From positions 3,071,710 to 3,135,709 of the forward strand of contig JAYGXS010000004.1 of the NCBI GenBank assembly GCA_036362985.1: a DNA stretch of 64,000 bases, in the 5' to 3' direction. This document shows positions 11,998-21,455 of this stretch, in pieces. The DNA is from Ligula intestinalis (taxonomy: Eukaryota > Platyhelminthes > Cestoda > Diphyllobothriidea > Diphyllobothriidae). The notes beneath the pieces are model-generated. The model was not told the origin of the DNA. It ran no database searches and saw only the letters and a list, made by a program, of their open reading frames with translations. Position 1 is the first letter of the stretch. Every line of letters starts with the position of its first letter. The position numbers and the translations under genes are program-made.

Positions 11998-12345
11998 AAG
12001 CAGAACTCCAACAATTGCAGCATACACTAATTGAAAATGGATACCCGGAAAGGTTCATCCGGTGCTGTGTTGTCAGAAGACGCCGACACAAGCTCTGTCA
12101 CTTCCATGGCCTAAACCGGCACCAGGTGGCGATAGGATTTCGCCCCTACCAACCGGCTGACATGGCCTACATGCGCAAACTGACATAGTCCGCGTTGGCC
12201 AATCAGCGCCCGTGTTAGATAGTTATTGATTTTTCTACCTATTCAAACTTTCATTGTTACGTACAGCGTTAATTTCCCTTGCAAATGTTTGGTCTGATGA
12301 AGAGTTGCTGCAAGCAATTGTTTGCCAAAAACTGACTTCTAAAGC
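11996..12345 (+). mobile_element. Penelope-like element, internally deleted inverted partner
   Basis: On the + strand the segment starts within the same PLE region (ELQQLQHTL, ENGYPERFI) and jumps at about 12059 directly to the 3' terminal region (CCVVRRRRHKLC-like, the out-of-frame counterpart of the minus copy), deleting the GIY-YIG domain. From 12060 to 12345 it is the reverse complement of 11032-11330. The pair is head to head, joined at about 11996. It ends about 65 bp before the finger 2 exon. Confidence 0.75.
12288..12329 (+). ncRNA. Hammerhead ribozyme motif, core mutated
   Basis: This is the inverted partner of the motif at 11041-11082. It has TTTGGT, CTGATGA, AGAGTTGCT, then GCA where GAA is required, AGCAATTGTT, T and GCCAAA. 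Stem I pairs in all six positions (one G-U), better than its partner, but the invariant A13 has become C, so it is expected to be inactive. Confidence 0.6.
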
Positions 12346-12410
12346 CGAGTTTATTTTGTGTGTTAGATTTCATTCTAGACCCCCCCCTCTTGTTTTCCTT
12401 CCCCTTGCAG

Positions 12411-12497
12411 GCATAAAGTCATATCAGTGTGCCACCTGCGCCCGTGCCTTCTCCCGCAACGACAAGCTCGTTCGCCACATAATGACCGTCCATCAAG
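12411..12497 (+). CDS. C2H2 zinc-finger exon, finger 2
   Basis: Acceptor CCCCTTGCAG ends at 12410. The 87-bp exon starts with GC (completing Gly after finger 1) and encodes YQCATCARAF, SRNDKLVRH and IMTVHQ, a C-x2-C-x12-H-x4-H finger. The donor is GTCGGC, which is weak but keeps phase 1 exactly as in the neighbouring exons. The intron before it (7208-12410) contains a fold-back element and an inverted-repeat Penelope-like element that ends only about 65 bp upstream of this exon. Confidence 0.82.
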
Positions 12498-12587
12498 GTC
12501 GGCATCAGTACACTTTGCTTCTTGCCTTTCTACATCAAGGCATTGTAGTGGTTATCCTCTTCTCTGTCTCTGTGAATCTCCTTTTAG

Positions 12588-12674
12588 GCATCAAGGCCTT
12601 CGGCTGTTCACACTGCACCCGACGGTTCAGTCGTCGGTGGGAGTATCAGCGCCACATGCAAGTCATCCACCCAA
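12588..12674 (+). CDS. C2H2 zinc-finger exon, finger 3
   Basis: The exon follows a 90-bp intron with acceptor CTCCTTTTAG (to 12587) and ends at donor GTATGT (12675). It is 87 bp, phase 1 on both sides, and encodes FGCSHCTRRF, SRRWEYQRH and MQVIHP, a third C-x2-C-x12-H-x4-H finger with the same G-I-K linker. Three consecutive single-finger exons of 90, 87 and 87 bp with the same phase suggest they arose by exon duplication. After this exon the protein changes to low-complexity Ser/Thr-rich sequence. Confidence 0.85.
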
Positions 12675-13074
12675 GTATGTTTTTGCTCTCTGTGATTTTC
12701 GCACAACCCTATTCTCCGGTAGGGTGTGTGTGTGCGTGAGGGTGTATTTATGTTTGCATACACACATACCTCCCCTCAACTGAACTGCGCTACTGTTACG
12801 ATGTGCAAATCAGGAGTCGTACTGACTCAGAGCAGATGTGCCACGTTGAATCTGCGTGAGTCATTGGTTGGTGCCGCACGTTCGTGCGTGGTAGACAGGG
12901 ATTGGTATCAGATCAGTCTGGCCGGTGGAGGGAAGGGTAGAGTGATCTCGATCCTGAGAGATGCTTCCGCAGGGCAATTTAACATTCCCCTCTATGATAA
13001 ATTTGACCATCTGGAAAGTTGCAATATGCATTGGGCAATTAATAATCGGGCATGTATACTTGTACTGATAAGGA

Positions 13075-13440
13075 TAAAAGGGGAGAGTTGGACAGGGTTT
13101 ATGTCTGATAAATTAAACTCATCGTCCTCACATCGCCCGCATGGCCAGGTCGACATGCAGAGGTCGTTGGCCTGGTTCGGGGAGGGGGGGGGAGAGATAT
13201 AGAGTAGACCGTACGTAATGGCCGAGCACGCGGAGAGAAAATCACTGTCACGTGCACAGAGTGAACATCTGTCACCAGAGGAGGGTTGTAGCGACATGCG
13301 ATCGCCACCTGGTGCAGACGTAGGCCAAGGAAGAGAGGGTGCATGTACTAGCGTCTTCTGGCAGGACAGCATCGGATTCGTTGGCGTAGGCTCTTGTAAA
13401 AGTCGGCTGGTGTCCGGTAGACAACCTGAGAATATCAACT
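13075..13440 (-). mobile_element. Penelope-like element 3' tail relic
   Basis: The minus strand reads NPMLSCQKTLVHAPSLPWPT and SAPGGDRMSL, the same tail motif that ends the 11-kb and 54-kb copies, followed by a G-rich 3' segment. The last part (GACATGCGATCGCCACCTGGTG on the + strand, 13295 region) also matches 36890-36910. Confidence 0.65.
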
Positions 13441-14144
13441 TACTAAAAACCGTGGTTTAGAGAATTGTGAGCTGTCCCTATTATTCGACCGATCATGGGA
13501 CACAGGAGGTGCTCGTAATTCGGGGCGGAGGACGAGACTATGATGGCTTCGTCTGCATGTTACTTGCGCTTTAGCTCCGACACTGAATAATAACCCTAAC
13601 GAACACATTGCACAGGATTAGGGTTAGACTGGCGCACATGTGGCCCAGTAATACGGTCTATCTAATGGCTAAAAACTAGCTCGTTTGCACGATGACGCTA
13701 AAATTGAAAATTCATTTTAATTCCCAGCACGTCACTGCCTTTTCTGTCCTTTAAACTACCCTAACCACATTGTTACAGTTCCCTTATCACATGCCCATCT
13801 GTCGATTGTGTTCGTTAGTAACTTCGCACAAGCATTCCTTGCAGCAGATCTGAGGCTTATGAGTATTCACCTATACAAAGCGTGGACAGGTGTCCATGAT
13901 ACGCTTGAGACGTAGGCTTTCTGGCACGCCAGTCACTGTGCCCTATTTCGTCTCGATTTCCCTGAACTCGAACAGGCCACCTATATGTAATAGTAAGGAG
14001 GATCTTAAGACTGATCCCACGTAGTCTTTCCTCACTGCTAATTGTACTATTTCCTTAAGTCCTCACCATGCGGTAAAGTCATAACGTGAAACGTTTCTAT
14101 CGAGGAGTGTTAACGGTGTGGTGTGACCCTTATTGCTGTGATCT

Positions 14145-14532
14145 TTCAGGCCCGGTTCCTCAGCAGTGAAGAGAGGTCATGGGAAGGGCAAAGTAGAAGG
14201 AACAATGTATTCTGTACAGACGGAAAGAAGAACAGTTTGTAAGAGATTTGACTATCGGAGCGCACGTCCAGCTGCAAGGCTGGCTAAGTCCGAAGTGCTG
14301 TCTAGCAGCAACCACCTCATTGAGGTCTGTCCAGGCAAGTTGAGGCTAGTCTACGAACACAGGCATCTCATTGGGGGTATGCAGGTCACGGCGGGAAGAC
14401 AAGGTGCGCCTGGTCCCAAAGGTACGCCGTCAACAGCAGGGGGGTGCGATGCGTCAGCATGCGGCGGACATTCACGTGCGGCTGATCATGAGTTCCAAGT
14501 AGCGCTAGCGGTGGCTACATTTCGTCCTTAAA
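14145..14532 (-). mobile_element. Solo LTR-like relic, family A, reverse copy
   Basis: Shares with 41289-41697 and 43265-43600 the order GGCCCGGTTCCTnAG, GAGAGGTCATGGGAAGG, AGTAGAAGGAA, TATTCTGTACAGA; ends GGTGGCTACA, i.e. TGTAGCCACC at the start of the minus strand. Non-coding. Confidence 0.5.
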
Positions 14533-15258
14533 AAGGGTTAATTGTTGATGGCTGCTTAGTCCGACATCATGGTAACTCGTCATTGCGATAGTCGAATTAA
14601 TGAAAGTGTCACGATCATCGGAACAACTTTGATGTCTTTATGATATGAAATTCTGCTCTCATGTGCCGAAAGCCTGTAGATACTACTACTTTTGATTTTC
14701 AGTCTCATATAACCCCTAAATCAGGTTATTTGGTTTAGACGCATCACACCCTTTAAGTGCATGGGTAATATTCGAATCATAGTTGTTGATGTCGTGGGCT
14801 GGCCACGTGGATACCACACCTGACAGCTAACTCCTGGTTTGAGAGTCGCCGAAGCCACTTTCCCCCAGGATAGATTGTGACTGCCGCGTTTATGATCACT
14901 AGCTTCGCACAAAGCCATAAACACGTTTTCTGACTAGGCAAGTATGCGATTTTCAGCTGACAAAAAAGACAGGAACGGAGGTAGTGGAATCATGTCAGGG
15001 TTATACTTTCCATCCTTCTCTCGAAGTAGTCATTCAGTTTACCCTATGCACTTTTGAAAGCTAGTAAGTCAGAACTTACTCTGGTGGTGGCTTTGGGCTC
15101 CTTTCGGCTGCCACGGCGCCATCCGTCCCTCTTGGTATGGTTGTGAATTAAGTTATCCGCTAACCAGACACCGCCGCTCACTATATTCATTCAGATATTT
15201 TGGCCTACTATTTTGTTGATAGTAGCAGTAATTTCAAATCTGTTTTTACCTATCGCAG
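14533..15258. other. Intronic stretch without recognised features
   Basis: Part of the intron before the Ser/Thr-rich exon. A SINE-like trace (GACAAAAAAGACAGGAACGG, 14959) is visible. Nothing else is recognised. Confidence 0.4.
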
Positions 15259-15525
15259 ATCTGCTTACGCTAGGAAAGGATGTGATAAAGGTGTCACCTG
15301 TGGATACGCCTCAAGTTTCTGACGCCCATCAAGCAGTTGGCAGTCAAACAAGCACCACTGCAGCCGGCACCTCTAAAACAGAGACGTGCTCCACTCAGGC
15401 GCCCTGCAATTCGACCTCTAGTGGACAGTGCACAAACTCATCTGATCCAACAGTCACAACGCCCATCGTGCACTCCGCCGTTGCCAATGGCGTTTTCTCC
15501 GCCTTTCCAATGTTTAGCGGTGGAG
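15259..15525 (+). CDS. C2H2 zinc-finger gene, Ser/Thr-rich exon
   Basis: Acceptor CCTATCGCAG ends at 15258. The exon starts with two bases (A+AT = Asn after finger 3) and is open for 88 codons, with a sequence rich in Ser, Thr and Ala (LLTLGKDVIKVSP, then VGSQTSTTAAGTSKTETC, ending FPMFSGG). The donor is GTAATT at 15526 and leaves one base, again phase 1. Such low-complexity segments are typical of disordered, possibly activating, regions of transcription factors, but no motif shows a function. If the intron is retained the frame stops at 15564-15566. Confidence 0.6.
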
Positions 15526-15922
15526 GTAATTTTGCGGATTGTTGCTGTACAGGGGCATCGGAATAGCCGTTTTAGAGCCTTGTATCGACTACACGGATCG
15601 ATAACCTTTTCCTTCTACCTACGCTGGCTTTACTTGTGATTCACTGGACTAACTTTCTTCGACATGGCTAGGGCATAAGCAATCTTATCAATCAATGACT
15701 TCGAACCAAATGAATTCTGAAATTGTCAGTTCCCGTCCTTTGAACATTATTCGAACTTGAACAGTGTCAGATTCCTAAGAACAACACCTTGACAAATACA
15801 GGCCTTAGGCTAGTCGTTATTCTTAATTTAAGGCAGTCTCTAGGGGCGTATTATCTTTCCTCCTACTCATGTATGCGCCCGAAAAGCTAACAAATGCGCC
15901 CCTGTTTGTCTTCTTTTTATAG

Positions 15923-16027
15923 GCAGCCTCCCCATTTGTCCAACAGTACCCACTCTCTCCACCATTCCCTTCTCAACCCACACCACCAGCGCCCCCTGTC
16001 CCGCACAGTCTGTCAGCTTCGCTGCAA
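15923..16027 (+). CDS. C2H2 zinc-finger gene, Pro/Thr/Ser-rich exon
   Basis: Acceptor TTCTTTTTATAG (to 15922) and a consensus donor GTAAGT (16028) bound 105 bp in the expected phase (GC completes Gly, one A left over). It encodes LPICPTVPTLSTIPFSTHTT and then a short Ala/Pro/Ser tail ending SFAA. The composition matches the preceding exon and differs from the fingers. Reading through the donor meets a stop at 16074-16076, so an unspliced form would end there. Confidence 0.55.
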
Positions 16028-16559
16028 GTAAGTATTCCTGTTCTGACTACATAACTCGTCTCTCTGTTTACTAACTTAAAGTGCTGTTTGACGATACTGT
16101 GAGCGTGTGTACAAAGTCCACACGGTTTGATTCATCAGCCAGTGTACAAATTCGGCTGCAAGGCATGTAGAACATCAGTGAAGTGCAAGGATAACTCCAG
16201 GAAGCTGGTGGGTGAGATGTTGGTCAGAAAATGTGGGCATCCTCTGCGATACACTGGTCTAGCCACAATCCATAGGCCTCGGAGACAGACAGATGGCTTC
16301 TTGCGTTTACAACCTCCGGGTTTGGGCAAAATGCCATTACGCACGAGTTCGTCGTGAGGTCGATGCAGTCAGCACGCTCGAGCAGTCGCATTGGTTGAGT
16401 TAGAGGGAGAGGGTAGGGGGCGCAGTTAGTCTGTTGTGTAAAGGATTTTTCTAACATAGGCCTCGAATGCACCCTCGGTTCGGCCTTATGATTGCCCCCA
16501 GAGGTTTCAGGCTTATCAACCGAAGCTTGCGCCTGCTCATTTATTGATATATACAGAAA

Positions 16560-16740
16560 TACCTTACCGACAAAGGCAAGAGAGAGCGAGAGTGGGATGA
16601 CCGTTTCTGGCTCTGTAGCTGTCGTCAGTCAGCCATACCCAACTCCAGATGTTTTGGCCCCCGAGGCTCAAACCCACAACCTGCTAGTTAAAAGTCTAAC
16701 GCTCTCATTATTGCGCCATGGGCTCCTGGCCTTGTTGGTT
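16560..16740 (-). mobile_element. tRNA-derived SINE, reverse
   Basis: On the minus strand a tRNA-like head (GCCCATGGCGCAATAATGAG and a box-B-like GGGTTTGAGCC) is followed by the family body (GGGTATGGCTGACTGACGAC, CAGAAACGGTCATCCC, TCTCTCTTGCCTTTGTCGG). A partial second copy in + orientation follows at 16885-16965 (GGGTATGACTGGCTGATGAC, AATAAGTCAGAAATGACCAT). SINEs of this kind are transcribed by RNA polymerase III and depend on another element's reverse transcriptase. Confidence 0.6.
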
Positions 16741-17194
16741 ACGATCGAGGATATACACAATGTTGGATAGGTGCTCATCACCGGATTACGGGATATAAGT
16801 TAAAATATGCGGTAAATAGTGATTCACTCCTCCCGTTGTGCTTTGAAGCTCGTTCTCCAGTACCGGCTGCGGCCGCTCAGTGCTTGGGTATGACTGGCTG
16901 ATGACAGCTAATAAGTCAGAAATGACCATTCCAGTCTCCCTTGTCCTTGTCTGTAATCTATCTCTTCAGAAGGGTAATTGGCAAGCATACGTAGGCTTTC
17001 GATAAATGCTCATTGGCTCAGTACACTTATGCAGGAAAATATTGCTCGTTTTTTTATTCAAGCGAATCGTGGAAATATGTGGGAGACGTTGCGGTTAATA
17101 AGAATGGCCAGATGACGCACGGCGGGTGGATTTGCTGGAGTCGGTCCAGGGGGAGGGAGGAAGGGGAGAGAGAGAGAGCGCAGACGAGTGCGTG

Positions 17195-17480
17195 CAGACA
17201 GTAGTAGCTTCTGCTGTTGCTAGTAGGCCTAATCCAGGGGCTTTGAATAGTTTGGTGCAACCCTATAAATCACCCGGAAGGCTTCGCCGGGATCAACACG
17301 GTGTCCGAAATCAACAATGTGAGCTCTAATGGCGCTGTTTATGCTGCTGATGTCACCTTTTCTCATCCACGCTGGGAGATTTTCCCCTATTCTTTTGGAC
17401 AAACGCCGACTCCTGCAACTAATATAACCTGCTCCAAAGGAGCAAGTAAATTAGTAGATGTGCATAGAAGTGAGCTGGAA
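17195..17480 (-). mobile_element. Penelope-like element relic (GIY-YIG to tail)
   Basis: Diverged counterpart of 11320-11600: TTCTGCTGTTGCTAGTAGGC, CACCCGGAAGGCTTCGCCGG and the reversed CTGCTCCAAAGGAGCAAGTA (cysteine-containing core region) appear in the same order on the minus strand. A GA-rich run (17150-17190) precedes it. Frames are broken. Confidence 0.5.
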
Positions 17481-19115
17481 ACCTATCCTTACTTTGGCTG
17501 TGCAAGACTCGATTCTTCCTATAATGTTTTCTAGCTGTTGAGCGCCTGCTGAGGGGACTCGAGAGAGAGCCTTAAGACGCACCGGAAAGAGGGATATCAG
17601 TTACCGAGCGCTCATCTACCTATATTATTGTATACATCTATTTTTGAAGGGTTACAGGCAGTGCCTTTGATAATTCCATTAGTGCAAATATTTGAACTGT
17701 GTTCGGGTCAAAATGCAACACGATTTAAAACGAGTTGGCATTGGTTACTGCGTAGCAGTGTGGGGGAGCTAGGGTTGATAGGGGATTTTCTAGCCTGGCT
17801 GTGAGAAATCATGTCGTAAAAGACGATTTTTCTCAACTATTATCCCATTAAGCTTTCTTTTTAAATTGGCCGTCGCTGTCTCGCTTGGTAGGAACTTTCA
17901 TAGTCATAGCCCTCGTTGGTTGAAGAAGGACTTCCTGGGACTCAGTCACATGCGTTCGCGTCTACCGTTGTAAGGATGAGCGCGCAAATTAGTTGTGCAG
18001 GCAACCTCGAAGGACTCCTCCGGTCCTAACAAACAGCCAGTGCGCTGGATAATTCGGAATGTTCAGAGCAGGTTACACCTTAATGGTTTTTAAGACAGGA
18101 GAGGTAAGTGTAGGTATGATCTCACTATGTAATCATCACTTACCCGTGGCTGCTCTGGCTCCGCCTAATATGAAGGAATCGACCGATTTTTCTTACTCCC
18201 AGTCTTCTTTATTTCTGAGAAATGAACTGAAATGCATTCATTGTTTTCTGCTATCATTTAGATGTCTCTTATGCCGGCTACATGACACCTCTGATGAAGA
18301 ACAACGCTAACGATTTATCTCAGGTATTTTCTCAGCCACATATTTGAAGATATCTCCTTATGAATGTCTCTGAAAATATGCAACATGCTAGATGTTTAAG
18401 ACCAGTGTGTAGGCCAGATCGGGTCCATGACAAGCATTATTGGAAAATGCGTGTCAAAAGAAGAGATCGTCGACTACAGAGGGTTCCCTCAATTCAGAAG
18501 TCAGGTAAGACCCATTACGATGGACGGTGTATTATCGGAATGGATCTGCCAAAATGCTCTGCATAAACAAGTTGCTCACAGTAAACAAACTGGTTGATGT
18601 GTATTGTGCTCTGTGCCTCTGCGCAGGGTAACAGGATCCAGGGCCAATCAGGAAAAGGTGCACATGAGGTAGAAGCAGCTTTCACAGTTCCTCTTGCATT
18701 TTTTCTGAACGAATAAGTGCTTGTCGCAAGGGACGCATCTTCTGTCTTATGAAATTTTAGGCAAAAATCTGAAATTTCTCCTTGATTTGCAATGCTTATC
18801 TACGGTGGATTGTAATATTAGGTATTGTGCAGCATTAACCCAAGATATTTCAGTCAGGTCGTAATGTCGACTTTTGAACGAGGTCCTTTTTCAGGATTAG
18901 CATTGTGACAAGGGACTGCATAATGAGCAGCCTATTTTTTTACCAGTAAGTTAACATGCATAGAAAAATATTACATAGAAAGTATCATTGGGTTTCAAAA
19001 GACTTTAAAATCTGGAGTAATTTTAAACTGAACCTGCCGTTGCACTGCAAAGTAGGACTTTCAAACTACAGGCTGTATATTTTGCATGGAAGGCAGATCA
19101 TATTTTTCTGTGCAG
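17481..19115. other. Intronic stretch without other recognised features
   Basis: Apart from the tentative exon at 18262-18323 I recognise nothing here. GACTACAGAGGGTTCCCTCA (18471) resembles 19573-19592, so this region includes copies of the unnamed repeat that also borders the split SINE. Confidence 0.35.
18262..18323 (+). CDS. Tentative further exon of the zinc-finger gene
   Basis: A pyrimidine-rich tract ends at ATTTAG (to 18261) and GTATTT follows at 18324. The 62-bp segment, entered with two bases as the previous donor requires, is open and reads VSYAGYMTPLMKNNANDLSQ, ending on a whole codon. The phase fit is the main support. The segment TCTGATGAAGAACAACGCTA resembles repeat-derived sequence, so it may be part of a mobile element. 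Confidence 0.3.
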
Positions 19116-19119
19116 GAAT

Positions 19120-19770
19120 ATATTACTGACAAAGACAATGTAGACAGGAATGGTCATTCCTGACTTATTAGCCGTCGCTAGCCGGTCATAGCTAATCCCA
19201 GGAGTAGAGACCCCGAAATTTGAACCCGGAACCTTGTTACGGCCCCCGACTATTTGGGACTTTAACATTCTCGCCTCAATTTTCCCTGATTGTCCCTAGT
19301 CTTCGAATACAGCACCGCTAGGACTTTATCCGCGTGTATACCAAAATTCAGGTTGTAACTATTTTCCGTAATATTTTACATACCGTTAAAATTTTGTGTT
19401 TTTCTTCATTGTGAGATTTCACATTTATAAAGATCATAGTGGAACAACTCTAGCCATATTGCTGACCTCGACGTGATCTGAACATGCAACGGTAGCGCTT
19501 GTGACTCCAGCCCAGATGGTTGCTTGTTCAGATCACGTCGGGGTCACCAGTGTCGAAAGAAGTGATATTTGCCTACAGAAGGTTCTCTCAGTCAGAAAGC
19601 AGTACAACCAACTAGGTAGGAAAGTATACTGTAACAAAAAGCCCTGCAGAGACAAGCCAGTTGACGTGTGTGGGTTCTGTGCCTGTGCGCGCGGCTAACA
19701 GGATCGTCGGGGACTGACACAACCTTGCTCGCTAGAAGTCCAACGCCCTAACCACTAAGCCACGGACTCG
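19120..19770 (-). mobile_element. SINE split by a Ty3-type LTR relic
   Basis: The left half (19120-19245) carries the SINE body up to ACCCGGAACCTTGTTA. The tRNA-like head reappears at about 19722-19765 (GAAGTCCAACGCCCTAACCA, AAGCCACGGACTCG). Between them, 19247-19400 aligns with the start of the Ty3 LTR at 49455 (GACTTTAACATTCTCGC, TTTTCCCTGATTGTCCCT, TTCAGGTTGTAACTATTTTC). The LTR therefore inserted into an older SINE. An imperfect inverted repeat (19464-19491 against 19518-19545) lies in the inserted part. Confidence 0.55.
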
Positions 19771-20305
19771 TTGCTTTGCCAGCTTCTATCGGGCGTATAT
19801 ACAATAGTAGATGGGCACTCACTAATCGGTTTCAGAACTCGCTTAGACAGCTGCAGTTTTTGCCATCAAAGAGCTTTATGCCTGTTGCTGCTGTGGAATT
19901 GTTCCGCCTTACACTGAGTCGGTTCTCAAGTCGGCGCCCACTCAAACTCGGTTCTGTATTATAGTCTCTTGCAACAACAATGCGGTAGGAGAGTCGATTT
20001 CCTCGGCGCTAATTTGTCACACAGGTGAATCAACTCAAAGACAAGCTGGTTCATCGTTTCTCTACGGTGACCTTTAAATTCACTGTAGCCGACAAGGTGG
20101 GTGCCCATAAACCAGGCCATTTTGGTGACTAAAGCTTTACGAGTGTGTTTTTGCGCTGGGTGCAGGGGTTAATGGGCTATTTAACGCCCCCTCCCCCGCC
20201 TTTCCATTCCCCCTTAAGTGCTTTAAATCGGAACCGACGGGATTCAGGCACTTTGGCCCGTCCTAGAACGCTCTTTAGGCTTTGCTAATTGATCCCTGCC
20301 AATAG

Positions 20306-20332
20306 ACAGGGCAAAAGAAGCGGCGTCAGTAG
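20306..20332 (+). CDS. Tentative terminal coding exon of the zinc-finger gene
   Basis: A branch-point-like TGCTAAT (20283-20289) precedes an acceptor CCAATAG (to 20305). Entered in phase 0, as the 18262-18323 exon would deliver it, the frame encodes TGQKKRRQ and stops at TAG (20330-20332), giving a basic C-terminal tail. If the 18262 exon is not real, the phase left by 16027 would instead give about 56 codons (RAKEAASVEKKV onward) before a stop. Both are guesses from splice signals only. Confidence 0.2.
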   Translation, partial: TGQKKRRQ

Positions 20333-21096
20333 AAAAAAAAGTAATCCTGCCTCTCAGTCCGCCTCATCTTCTACTGGTGTCAAGTTTGACTTGCCAGCGA
20401 GCACACCATGCACAGATCCAACGTGTTTTCTGTTTTGGAATACTTTTAGTCCTTTGCCGGAACCAATAACTAGGCGCCCGCCCGCCCGCCCTTGGCCGTC
20501 GTCCATCCCCTTCAAACACCTACACACAAAAGCTGACTTCGTTTTTTTTCGCTCTCAATGCATCTCTGGAGCGCCTGCGTTGTCCGCTCTCGCCCTGACT
20601 GCTGCCATCATGCGTTTTTTTAAAACAAGATATCTCGATAATACATTTGCCCTCCGCCGCCGCTGCCTCCCAAAGTTCTCTGTGTTTGTCCCCCCCCCGT
20701 CCTTCTTTTTATTATTAATATTGCAGCCGGCCTTTCTCGCTCTCCATCTCTAAAGCATTTCATTTTGTACAGATATGTATATGTTTGCATATACCTCCGA
20801 CTTATGCCACTTGCCTTGAAAATATACTCCTTTATAATTTTCTTGCTGCTGATCTTTTTTTGCCGACGTACTTGCGTCATACGCTTACAGGCTACCCGGT
20901 AGTAGGCTGTCGCTGATTTGATTGACTTTCATGTGCAAAAAGCCCCAAGTAGGGATCACAAAAGCATATAAGCGCTTACCAGATCGCAAAATGCTCAAGC
21001 GTACCACAACGGCAGTGGAGCTGGCGTAGAAGCCACCTCGAGCTTACTCATGTCAGTTTTAGCCAGCCCTATCGTCTGTGTGTGTGTTTGTGTGTA

Positions 21097-21102
21097 AATA
21101 AA
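21097..21102 (+). terminator. AATAAA polyadenylation-type signal
   Basis: AATAAA follows a TG-rich run about 770 bp after the tentative stop of the zinc-finger gene, at the end of a C/T-rich stretch (20400-20760) that could be its 3' UTR. The first dispersed repeat after it begins at about 21145. This is a weak signal on its own. Confidence 0.25.
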
Positions 21103-21144
21103 TGCTCTACTCTCCCTCCCCTAACCGGGCTGCGTGATATGTGC

Positions 21145-21455
21145 ACCGGACCAATACAGAGGCCAGATAACGGTATGGTAGGCGCTATTGGAGTTCCGCT
21201 CCCAATAACAAATCCCGATCACGGAGGGAGGCATGGTGGCGCTCGTAGTTGTTTATTAAAGCTGTGCCAACTGCCTGTGTCCGATTCCTACTCCGGCCCT
21301 CTAGCTTTTCCCTTGACACGGAGCACAGGTGGGTGAGGAATGAGTGTGTGCGGTAGATGCCATGTAAGTCTGCTATCGCTTAAAAATAATCCACGATTTA
21401 GTTACCGCGTTGGCCTTCATTTTGCTGAAGCACGCGACAGACATCGTTGGTTGGT
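21145..21455 (+). repeat. Dispersed repeat R, copy 3, interrupted
   Basis: Contains CCAGATAACGGTATGGTAGG, ACACGGAGCACAGGTGGGTG, GTAAGTCTGCTATCGCTTAA and GAAGCACGCGACAGACATCG, matching 22325-22450. Its right part continues at about 22165-22330 after the non-LTR insertion. Confidence 0.5.

Noticed and set aside
12726..13202. 158-codon + frame after the third finger
   Set aside because: It starts in GT-repeat sequence and overlaps a reversed PLE tail; chance frame.
18360..18566. 68-codon + frame ending at a donor-like GTAAGA
   Set aside because: Its end matches repeat sequence at 19570-19605, so the donor-like site is part of a dispersed repeat.
20289..20753. 154-codon + frame
   Set aside because: C/T-rich simple composition, no domain, and it does not fit the phase of the zinc-finger exons; treated as possible 3' UTR.
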